Below are positions 36,934-44,687 of a DNA stretch of 64,000 bases, piece by piece. A program made the translations under genes and the position numbers. Origin of the DNA: Bacteroidota bacterium (lineage in GTDB: Bacteria; Bacteroidota; Bacteroidia; UKL13-3). The first letter of the stretch is position 1, and each line of letters starts with the position of its first letter. Under the pieces are notes generated by a model. That model did no database searches. It had not been told where the DNA came from and saw only the letters and a list, made by a program, of their open reading frames with translations. The DNA lies in the NCBI GenBank assembly GCA_027484685.1, contig JAIXSO010000011.1, positions 1 to 64,000 of the forward strand. The letters are read 5' to 3'.

Positions 36934-37537
36934 TAATAAAAAACCTACTTTAATTATTATTGCTGGTCCTAATGGTTCAGGAAAAACTTCAATTACTTCC
37001 CAAATTCTTGAACATGAATGGGTTGAAAACTGTGTTTATATAAACCCTGATAATATTGCAAATGAAATTTTTGGAGATTGGAACTCAAAAGATGCTGTTT
37101 TGAGTGCAGCTAAATACAGTGAAAATTTGCGCGAAAATTGTTTAACTAATAATGAGAGCTTAATTTTTGAAACAGTTTTATCCTCACCCGATAAGATAGA
37201 TTTTATCAATCGTGCAAAAGAAAAAGGATATTTTGTACGACTTTTTTTTGTAGGAACTGAAAATCCAAAAATTAACGCAAGCAGAATTGCACAAAGAGTA
37301 ATGGAAGGAGGACACGATGTACCAATTCCAAAAATTATTTCGAGATATGGAAAATCAATAGTAAATTGTTTAATAGTTAGTCAAATTGTTGATAGAGCAT
37401 ACATTTACGACAATTCAATAGATTATAAAGACCCTAAGTTGTTATTTAAAATAGTAAATGGTAAAGTTGCAAAAGAATATCAAACAATTAACGAATGGGC
37501 TCAAATAATAAGGCAAAACCTTACCAAAACAATATAA
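36923..37537 (+). CDS. zeta-toxin-like P-loop kinase
   Basis: The product is 204 residues. Walker A is AGPNGSGKTS near residue 15-24. INPDNIANEIFG, FETVLSSPDKIDFI and ARIAQRVMEGGHDVP (as ASRIAQRVMEGGHDVP) are the zeta/PezT-like motifs of the type that phosphorylates UDP-GlcNAc or other small molecules. The upstream 56-residue protein is the candidate antidote. The length is near the family minimum. Isolated zeta-like genes also exist as housekeeping kinases, so toxicity is inferred. Confidence 0.85.
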   Translation: MEGSNKKPTLIIIAGPNGSGKTSITSQILEHEWVENCVYINPDNIANEIFGDWNSKDAVLSAAKYSENLRENCLTNNESLIFETVLSSPDKIDFINRAKEKGYFVRLFFVGTENPKINASRIAQRVMEGGHDVPIPKIISRYGKSIVNCLIVSQIVDRAYIYDNSIDYKDPKLLFKIVNGKVAKEYQTINEWAQIIRQNLTKTI

Positions 37538-37626
37538 TGCTTCGATAAGCACTGCAACCAACAATCATAATTCAACATTCAATCCCGATTAATCGAGACA
37601 ACAATCATAATTCAAAATTCAAAAAA
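37538..37626. other. short hairpin and low-complexity gap before ribBA
   Basis: TGCTTCGATAAGCA (37538-37551) forms a perfect 5-bp stem right after the zeta-like stop. AACAATCATAATTCAA occurs twice (about 37560 and 37602), separated by a palindromic CGATTAATCG. No gene is seen. Confidence 0.4.
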
Positions 37627-38823
37627 ATGTTTAACACCATAGAAGAAGCCATTGAGGATATAAAAAACGGTAAAATTATTATTGTAGTAGATGATGAAGA
37701 CCGCGAAAACGAAGGAGATTTTTTAACTGCGGCTCGTAATGTAACTCCCGAAGTAATTAACTTTATGGCCAAAGAAGGACGTGGATTAATTTGCGCTCCT
37801 TTAATTGATAGCCGTTGTAAAGAATTAGGGTTGGAACTAATGGTTACCGATAATACCACTTTACACGAAACTCCCTTTACTGTATCGGTTGATTTATTAG
37901 GAAAAGGTTGCACTACAGGAATTTCGGCTCAAGATAGAGCTAAAACAGTGCAAGCTTTAATTGACCCCGCTACTAAACCCGAAGAGTTAGGAAAACCAGG
38001 ACATATTTTTCCGCTTAAAGCCAGACCTGAAGGGGTATTGCGCAGAGCAGGACATACAGAAGCCGCTATCGATTTTGCTCGCCTTGCGGGCTTTGAACCA
38101 GCAGGATGTATTGTAGAAATTTTAAGCGAAGACGGAACCATGGCTCGTTTGCCTGAGTTAACCCAAATTGCTAAAAAGTTCGATATGAAATTGGTTACCA
38201 TCAAAGATTTAATATCGTACAGATTAGAAAAAGAAAGTTTAATAAAACGCATTATTTCGGTAGATATGCCTACTGATTATGGTGATTTTATTCTTACTGC
38301 TTTTAAACAAATAGATACCGACCAAGAACATTTGGTATTACAAAAAGGAACTTGGGAACCTAACGAACCTGTTTTGGTGCGTGTGCATTCAAGTTGTGTA
38401 ACGGGAGATATTTTCCATAGCCTTCGTTGCGATTGTGGCGAACAACTGGCCAAAAGCATGGAAATGATTGAAAAAGAAGGCAAAGGTGCTATTATTTATA
38501 TCAACCAAGAAGGCAGAGGAATTGGACTAGTAAATAAACTAAAGGCTTATAAATTACAAGAACAAGGCCTTGATACAGTGGAAGCTAACTTAAAATTAGG
38601 CTTTAAAATGGACGAGCGCGACTATGGCGTTGGCGCGCAAATGATACGCGAAATTGGTATTACCAAAATGCGCTTAATGACCAATAACCCAACCAAACGT
38701 GCCGGTTTAATTGGTTACGGACTAGAAATAGTTGAAAATATTCCAATTGTGGTAGAACCAAACCCACATAACAAAAAATACTTTGACACCAAACGCGATA
38801 AAATGGGTCATGAGTTTAAGTAG
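37627..38823 (+). CDS. ribBA: bifunctional 3,4-DHBP synthase / GTP cyclohydrolase II
   Basis: The product is 398 residues. Residues 1-200 are the RibB half, with [11 protein letters not shown] and the [11 protein letters not shown] motif. Residues 205-398 are the RibA half with zinc Cys257, Cys268 and Cys270 ([15 protein letters not shown]) and NQEGRGIGL. Together they make the two precursors of riboflavin. The fused order is normal in Bacteroidota. No other rib gene lies nearby, and I see no FMN riboswitch in the short upstream gap. Confidence 0.97.
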   Translation: MFNTIEEAIEDIKNGKIIIVVDDEDRENEGDFLTAARNVTPEVINFMAKEGRGLICAPLIDSRCKELGLELMVTDNTTLHETPFTVSVDLLGKGCTTGISAQDRAKTVQALIDPATKPEELGKPGHIFPLKARPEGVLRRAGHTEAAIDFARLAGFEPAGCIVEILSEDGTMARLPELTQIAKKFDMKLVTIKDLISYRLEKESLIKRIISVDMPTDYGDFILTAFKQIDTDQEHLVLQKGTWEPNEPVLVRVHSSCVTGDIFHSLRCDCGEQLAKSMEMIEKEGKGAIIYINQEGRGIGLVNKLKAYKLQEQGLDTVEANLKLGFKMDERDYGVGAQMIREIGITKMRLMTNNPTKRAGLIGYGLEIVENIPIVVEPNPHNKKYFDTKRDKMGHEFK

Positions 38824-38924
38824 TTGTTGGTTGATAGTTGTTAGTTGTCAATTGATAGTTTATAGAAAGTCTGGTATTTATATCTTTTTCTAAAATGGAT
38901 TTTAAACTAAATAATGTAAACAAA
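38824..38924. repeat. low-complexity tagttg intergenic tract
   Basis: Variants of TTGGTTGATAGTTGTTAG and TCAATTGATAG follow the ribBA stop from 38822 to about 38870. They belong to the same word family as 10118-10195 and 20208-20335. The left edge of the accessory island lies just after it. Confidence 0.5.
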
Positions 38925-39318
38925 ATGGACAAAAATTTAACTTTCATTACCAAATTGATAAGGATAGATTACCGTAGAAAAATGAATTGATAATATACTT
39001 GAAGTATCTTGGAAATTCTTAATTTGAGGTAATCAACTTAATCTAAAATGGCTTAAAGGGGGAAATTAAAGAATACTAGAGTATGAAGATATTTTGCATT
39101 ATCAAAAAATAAGGGTTACATTAACTGAGACAGATAGATTGATAAAGGGAATTTATAAAATAGCGTTTAAGTAAGAGCTTGAACAAGCCAAAATTAACAA
39201 TATAGCGGACAGAAAAAAGAGTAAATTAAAAAGCACTTATATTAAATGCAAAAGCTAAAAAAATGAATATATAAAGGAGATTGAAAATAAACAAATTACA
39301 AGGGTTTTAATATCTTAA
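38925..39318 (+). pseudogene. decayed gene remnant(s)
   Basis: Coding-like peptide can be read across several frames with internal stops. The clearest part is 39070-39318: RILEYEDILHYQKIRVTLTE continues to KGIYKIAFK, TAA at 39172, then ELEQAKINNIADRKKSKLKS, another TAA at 39256, and KNEYIKEIENKQITRV to TAA at 39316. Before this, an earlier frame reads KNELIIYLKYLGNS and FEVINLI with stops between. I do not recognise the family. It marks the left flank of the accessory island. Confidence 0.45.
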
Positions 39319-39342
39319 ATAAGTTAACTGAAATTTATAAAC

Positions 39343-40227
39343 ATGGAAGAAATGGACGGTAGTTATTTATATGAATCAAATCTTTACAAGAAACTTGATA
39401 ATTTAAAGGGATTACATTTTAAAAATGTATTATGTTTTTGGAGTGACTTATTAGGATTTGGAAATGACTTTTACAAAAATCAATGGAATCTTGACCATGA
39501 ATTGAAAAATAAGATTTTTAAAAGATTAAGAAATGCGCACAAAGAATTCTTAATTAATACTATCCCACTTATTGAGACCTCAATGGTACTAAATGACGGA
39601 CTTGTAAAGGTTTGCAATGTTGATAGCAGAAGCGCTAATCATCCAGACATTATTGGACTTTACATTAGGGGATGTATAAATACTCATATTAGAATTAATA
39701 AAATAGAAAAAGATTCAAATTTACCTGGGTGTAGAAGTATTCTAACATTTGGTGAGTCAATTGACTATATTTTAGATAATGTAACAATTGATGATTATGT
39801 AGCAAATTACACAAAAAAAAATCCAAATGGATTAAGCGAAATTGCAAAAACAAATAATGATATAGTAGTTTATAATCCTTCTCCTTTCCAAATGAATACT
39901 GCCTTTTCTAAATCATTTATTTTGGATTCATTAGGATCTCAATATGGTATAAAAGGAAATAATCTATATATTGAACAATCTGTAATAGACTTTATGAAAA
40001 ATCTCGCGAATAAATACAAATTTGAATTTGAGGAAACTTATGAAGGCAATTTATACTGTGTAAGGGTATTAAAAGAAAAGGATAATCCTTCATTTGGATT
40101 TGAAATTGACGAAACAATTGACATAGAATATAAAGGATGGGAAACAAAAGTACATCGAATCATTAATTTTAATCCACATGATGAAAAAATATCTGAATTT
40201 AAGTTTGAATTAAAAAATATTAGTTAA
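39343..40227 (+). CDS. unknown protein, resembling a divergent class III nucleotide cyclase
   Basis: The product is 294 residues, soluble. Residues about 25-135 have the motif order of class III cyclase catalytic domains: NVLCFWSDLLGFGNDF in the position of the first metal-binding Asp strand, then ETSMVLNDGLVKV in the position of the GDG hairpin, then an IRGCINTHIRI strand and PGCRSILTFGE. Several usual residues are absent or shifted, so this is a fold hypothesis and not an assignment. The C-terminal 130 residues have no match I know. The gene lies between decayed remnants and before a NACHT gene, a context typical of defence islands. Pycsar systems use similarly divergent cyclases. Confidence 0.7.
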   Translation: MEEMDGSYLYESNLYKKLDNLKGLHFKNVLCFWSDLLGFGNDFYKNQWNLDHELKNKIFKRLRNAHKEFLINTIPLIETSMVLNDGLVKVCNVDSRSANHPDIIGLYIRGCINTHIRINKIEKDSNLPGCRSILTFGESIDYILDNVTIDDYVANYTKKNPNGLSEIAKTNNDIVVYNPSPFQMNTAFSKSFILDSLGSQYGIKGNNLYIEQSVIDFMKNLANKYKFEFEETYEGNLYCVRVLKEKDNPSFGFEIDETIDIEYKGWETKVHRIINFNPHDEKISEFKFELKNIS

Positions 40228-40231
40228 AATT

Positions 40232-40862
40232 ATGGGCTATTACAATATTGAAGAACAAAAGGTGTTTATTAAAAAATAGATTGATAGGCAGTTGTGGAAT
40301 CAGGTAGTAAAAGATAAAAGTACATCATATAAAATTTCAAGTAGAATTAAAGATTCTCCTATAAATATTGAAGTTGATAGATTAATTTATAAATTTATAA
40401 AAGCATAATATAAAAATGATCCTGATAATTTTATTGATAATTGGGTAAAAATTGATTTTAATAAATAAGAAGCTAAAGAAAATATTTGGGAAATACAATG
40501 TCACTATTGTTTAATAAGCCAAATTATTTTTTAGAAAATGTAAAATATGTTTCAGAGTAAGATGGTCAATTTTATACTAATAAGGAAATTCACAAACCAT
40601 TCTATATTTGTATTGAATCTGAAATATCAAAATGGTGGGAAAAACTAATTTTAAAGAATAAGACAATAAAAACCTCATGTTATATAGATATTAAAAAAAT
40701 CAGTTAGGTTTCTGGAACACTCAACCAGTTGTTTATATTGAGGATTTTACCTTGTTTTGTAATGATAATTTTTTTATATCTTTATTTCCACCAAATATAG
40801 ATTTAGAATTATTGAATTTGTTGATATTTAAAAAATTTGAAATAAATATAGATGAATTGTAA
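40232..40862 (+). pseudogene. decayed gene with in-frame TAA/TAG stops and two frameshifts
   Basis: It starts with ATG 4 bases after the previous stop. Frame reading gives MGYYNIEEQKVFIKK, TAG (40277), IDRQLWNQVVKDKSTSYKI onward, TAA (40406), YKNDPDNFIDNWVKIDFNK, TAA (40466), EAKENIWEIQC. The reading then shifts to MSLLFNKPNYFLENVKYVSE, TAA (40558), DGQFYTNKEIHKPFYICIES and WWEKLIL. A second shift in a seven-A run near 40692-40699 leads to LGFWNTQPVVYIEDFTLFCN and a final TAA at 40860. Codon and hydropathy patterns are protein-like all along. The family is unknown. Confidence 0.65.
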
Positions 40863-40942
40863 TTATTCAATTTTTAATTTTAAAAAAGTGGAATTAGAAT
40901 TCCTAGAAACAATTAAATAAAAAATTATATTAGACTTGTCAA

Positions 40943-42934
40943 ATGGAATTAGAAACTAAAGATATTATTGCAGCAGCAAATCCATTTATTACAGGAGTTG
41001 TAAATACAATACTTGCACCTAAATTAAAAATAATCTTAGATAAACTAAATAAGAAAGGTTCTAATTTAAGATTACCAACTGAAAAACATTTTGAAGAATA
41101 TCTTACTAGAACATATGTTAAATTATCAGTTGTCAATACATTGGTATTTAGTAATTCACAAAAATTATTAGATGATATATATGTTCCCTTAACTATAAAA
41201 AGCACAAATCATCAAAAGTATTCACATAAAATAAATGGATATCCGAAAGCTATATCTGACACTTTTAATAACATATTAATTACCGATACAGCAGGAATGG
41301 GGAAATCAACCATTATGAAAAAGATTTTCCTAGATATTATTAATAAACAGAGTGGTATACCTTTATTTATAGAGTTGAGAAGATTAACTAAGAAACATAA
41401 ATTAATTCACGAAATTCAAGAACAATTAAATTCAATAAATAAAAAATTTGACCAAGATTTACTATTTTCATTGCTAGCTGAAGGCGATTTTATAATCATT
41501 TTAGATGGTTACGATGAAATCGGATTTGAACATTTAGAATTTGTTACATATGATATTCAAGAATTCATAAGCAAAGCTTCTAGTAATAGATATTTTATTA
41601 CATCAAGACCAGAAAAAGCAATTACTAGCTTTGGAAACTTTCAAGAGTTCACAATTGAGCCACTAAAAAAAAATGAAGCCTTTTCAATTTTAAAAAAATA
41701 TGATAACAAAGGAGTTTTATCTACACTTTTAATAAAAAAACTTAAAGAAACTGGATTAGAAAACATAAATGAATTTCTAACTAACCCATTATTAGTTTCA
41801 TTACTTTATTCCTCGTTTGACCATAAACAAACAATTCCATTCAAAAAATATTTATTTTATAGACAAGTTTTTGAGGCAAATTTTGAAAATCATGATTTAA
41901 CTAAAGGTGATTCATACATTCATAATAAATTCAGTAATTTAGAAATTGATGATTTCCATAGAGTTTTAAGGCATATCGGTTATAATTGTTTAAAATTACA
42001 AAAAATCGAATTTTTAAAAGATGAAATTTTAAAACTTATACGAGAAAGTAAATTGTTTTGCTTAGGATTAGAATTTAATGAGTCAGATTTTTTATCAGAT
42101 TTACTAAAAACCGTACCACTATTTATACAAGATGGGAACTATATTAAATGGGCACATAAATCTATACAAGAGTATTTTGCTGCTCAATTTATATATCAAG
42201 ATTCTGACGGGAATAGAGAAAACATATTGAAAAAATTATACTTTAGTAATAATATCGATAAACTCCAAAATGTAATAGATTTATACTATGACATGGATTT
42301 TAAAAATTTCAATAATGTAATAATTCTTAATTTATTAAATGAGTATAATGATTATCAAAAAAGTACATTTAAGAATTATAAAACAGGAATCACAGAGCAA
42401 GACATAATTCTCAGAAAAGAGTTAACTTTTTTATCATTAAACTTTATGTTCAAAGATATTGGCGATAGCAATCGTTTTAGTTCAGATAGGTTTTCTGATA
42501 TTGTCATGGGTATGATAGATGAAATAAAAAGAAGAAAAAATCTCGATTCTATTGAATCGGTAGGAATAACAATAACATCTGAAACACCGCGTGATTATAT
42601 TATTTTGAATATTGAATTTCCTAAGAAAACAATTTTTAGAATTCTACACTCAAAAAAGAATCCGCTGGTTTCACTAATTGATTCAGAAAGTCGTAATAAA
42701 GAAATCAAACTTGATCTTGATTTAATGAATGAACACGAATTACATGAAATTACAGATTCACCCTCAGATAAAGTTAATTCTTCAGAAAATTTTAAAATGC
42801 TAAATAGAGTTTTTGAAATTTGTACTCAACCACCATATAAAATAAATCATAATGAAGCATTAAAACAATTGAAATCAATTAATAAAAATATAAAATTGGA
42901 AGCAAATTCAGACTTCTTTTTGGATGGTTTATAA
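40943..42934 (+). CDS. NACHT-domain NTPase
   Basis: The product is 663 residues. The N-terminal 100 residues are helical. Walker A is TAGMGKST near 116-123, Walker B is FIIILDGYDEI at 183-193, and sensor 1 is RYFITSRP at 216-223. The winged-helix end shows WAHKSIQEYFAAQFI near 405. These are the marks of NACHT STAND NTPases. No leucine-rich, WD40 or TPR repeats follow; the last 200 residues are an unclassified charged region. Bacterial NACHT proteins include anti-phage sensors, and the surrounding remnant genes support a defence role. The effector activity is not visible, so a short N-terminal module or a partner protein may provide it. Confidence 0.88.
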   Translation: MELETKDIIAAANPFITGVVNTILAPKLKIILDKLNKKGSNLRLPTEKHFEEYLTRTYVKLSVVNTLVFSNSQKLLDDIYVPLTIKSTNHQKYSHKINGYPKAISDTFNNILITDTAGMGKSTIMKKIFLDIINKQSGIPLFIELRRLTKKHKLIHEIQEQLNSINKKFDQDLLFSLLAEGDFIIILDGYDEIGFEHLEFVTYDIQEFISKASSNRYFITSRPEKAITSFGNFQEFTIEPLKKNEAFSILKKYDNKGVLSTLLIKKLKETGLENINEFLTNPLLVSLLYSSFDHKQTIPFKKYLFYRQVFEANFENHDLTKGDSYIHNKFSNLEIDDFHRVLRHIGYNCLKLQKIEFLKDEILKLIRESKLFCLGLEFNESDFLSDLLKTVPLFIQDGNYIKWAHKSIQEYFAAQFIYQDSDGNRENILKKLYFSNNIDKLQNVIDLYYDMDFKNFNNVIILNLLNEYNDYQKSTFKNYKTGITEQDIILRKELTFLSLNFMFKDIGDSNRFSSDRFSDIVMGMIDEIKRRKNLDSIESVGITITSETPRDYIILNIEFPKKTIFRILHSKKNPLVSLIDSESRNKEIKLDLDLMNEHELHEITDSPSDKVNSSENFKMLNRVFEICTQPPYKINHNEALKQLKSINKNIKLEANSDFFLDGL

Positions 42935-43192
42935 AGAAATTTATTTACCTAAAATTTAAAATTTTATTTTCAACTGTTTATAGGTAATCATCAAAAATCA
43001 TTTGTCTAACATAATTTACCATATTCGCTTTTATTGGTTGGTAGCTTTCAATATGTGAATAGTGCAATTAAATAGTTTATGAGTTTTTTAGGCTTTTTTG
43101 CTTTTTAATTTTGCAATTCTTGCATTTTATTTCATTCTTTATATTTCCAAAAATCAGGCTATATTTACCCACTGAAATAGTACTAAATAAGC
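42935..43192. other. gene-free gap at the right edge of the island
   Basis: No gene is seen. TACCTA near 42951 and TAGGTA near 42981 are inverted, and an AAAATTTAAAATTTT palindrome lies between them. AT content is very high. Confidence 0.35.
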
Positions 43193-43936
43193 ATGAGGTT
43201 TTTTCAACATTTTGGTGAGTATTTGCTGTTTTTAAAAGCAGTTTTTACCAAACCCGAAAAAGGGAAAATATTTGTTAAACAAATATTTATCGAAAGTAAT
43301 AATATAGGTGTTGGCTCTTTTGCCATCATTTCGTTAATCAGCACATTTATTGGTGCAGTATCTACTATTCAAATTGGTTACCAATTGGTTAGTGGTATTT
43401 TACCTGATTATTTAATTGGCAGAATTGTGCGCGATAGTAATATTTTGGAATTTGCACCAACTGTTACAGCCTTGGTTTTGGCAGGAAAAGTGGGCAGTAA
43501 TATTGCTTCCGAAATTGGTACCATGAAGGTAACTGAACAAGTAGATGCTTTAGAAATTATGGGTATTAACGCTGCCAATTATACCTCATTGGCCAAAATT
43601 GTTTCGGGTGTAATTACCATTCCCATGCTGGTTTTATATGCCATGATGTTGAGTTTAATAGGTGGTGCTATTTCGGGTTGGGCATCAGGAATTATTAGTG
43701 TTGAAAGTTTTGTTAAAGGTTTACGTACCGATTTTATGGGTTATAACGTGGTTTTTGCCATGACTAAAGCTTATACCTTTTCGTTTCTAATTACTTCGGT
43801 ATCTGCTTTTCAAGGTTTTAGAACCGAGGGTGGCGCTTTAGAAGTAGGTGAAAGCAGCACCAAAGCAGTGGTTTATAGCTGTATGAGCATCATATTTTTC
43901 GATTATATTATTTCACAATTAATGTTATTTAAGTAA
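43193..43936 (+). CDS. mlaE: MlaE-family lipid-transport permease
   Basis: The product is 247 residues with five to six hydrophobic segments. ALVLAGKVGSNIASEIGTMKVTEQVDALE is the conserved loop of MlaE/YrbE permeases (given here in part). The protein is the inner-membrane channel of an ABC system that moves phospholipids between membranes. The ATPase gene follows with 1 base between. An MlaD substrate-binding gene does not follow. Confidence 0.93.
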   Translation: MRFFQHFGEYLLFLKAVFTKPEKGKIFVKQIFIESNNIGVGSFAIISLISTFIGAVSTIQIGYQLVSGILPDYLIGRIVRDSNILEFAPTVTALVLAGKVGSNIASEIGTMKVTEQVDALEIMGINAANYTSLAKIVSGVITIPMLVLYAMMLSLIGGAISGWASGIISVESFVKGLRTDFMGYNVVFAMTKAYTFSFLITSVSAFQGFRTEGGALEVGESSTKAVVYSCMSIIFFDYIISQLMLFK

Positions 43937-43937
43937 A

Positions 43938-44666
43938 ATGATAGTAATTGAAAACGTAAACAAAACTTTTGGAACCAAACATGTTTTAAAAGATATTTCG
44001 GCCAATTTATACAAAGGCAAATGTAATTTTATAATTGGTGCAAGTGGTGGCGGAAAATCGGTATTAATGAAATGTATGGTAGGATTGGTAACTCCCGAAA
44101 CTGGCAGCATTACCTTTGATGGACGCGATTTTTTAAAACTAAACTACAAAGAAAAAATTAATGTTAGGAAAGACATTGGTATGTTGTTTCAAAATACTGC
44201 CCTTTTCGACTCATTAAATGTGGAAGAAAACGTAGCTTTTCCATTGCGTATGTTCACTGATTTTACTGAAGAACAAATACTAGATAGAGTTAATTTTTGC
44301 TTAGGAAGAGTAAACTTAGTTAATTTAAACAAATTGTTTCCGTCTAATATTTCGGGTGGTCAAAAAAAACGTGTTGGTATAGCTAGGGCAATTGCCTTAA
44401 ATCCTAAGTATTTATTTTGCGATGAACCTAACTCGGGCCTTGACCCTTTAACCAGCCGTGTAATTGATGAATTGATTAAAGACATTACCAAAGAATACAA
44501 TATTACCACAGTTATAAATACCCACGATATGAAAAGTTTATTTGTGATGGGCGAAAATATTGTATTTATTCACCAAGGTGCTAAATGGTGGGAAGGTGAA
44601 AAAGAAGGTATTAGAAGTAGCGGAAATAAAGAGCTTTTGGCTTTTATGGAAGCCAGTGAATTTTAA
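43938..44666 (+). CDS. mlaF: MlaF-family ABC transporter ATPase
   Basis: The product is 242 residues. Walker A is GASGGGKS with Lys40, the signature is NISGGQKKRVGIARAI, Walker B is YLFCDEPNSGLDP and the switch His is in VINTHDMKS. It powers MlaE encoded just upstream. The pair is intact, but MlaB and MlaD partners must be elsewhere. Confidence 0.94.
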   Translation: MIVIENVNKTFGTKHVLKDISANLYKGKCNFIIGASGGGKSVLMKCMVGLVTPETGSITFDGRDFLKLNYKEKINVRKDIGMLFQNTALFDSLNVEENVAFPLRMFTDFTEEQILDRVNFCLGRVNLVNLNKLFPSNISGGQKKRVGIARAIALNPKYLFCDEPNSGLDPLTSRVIDELIKDITKEYNITTVINTHDMKSLFVMGENIVFIHQGAKWWEGEKEGIRSSGNKELLAFMEASEF

Positions 44667-44687
44667 AAAATTATCAATAGACATAGT

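Noticed and set aside
40232-40862. Use of TAA/TAG as glutamine codons (alternative code)
   Set aside because: Neighbouring intact genes end normally at TAA or TAG, and this stretch also needs two frameshifts, so decay is the simpler explanation.
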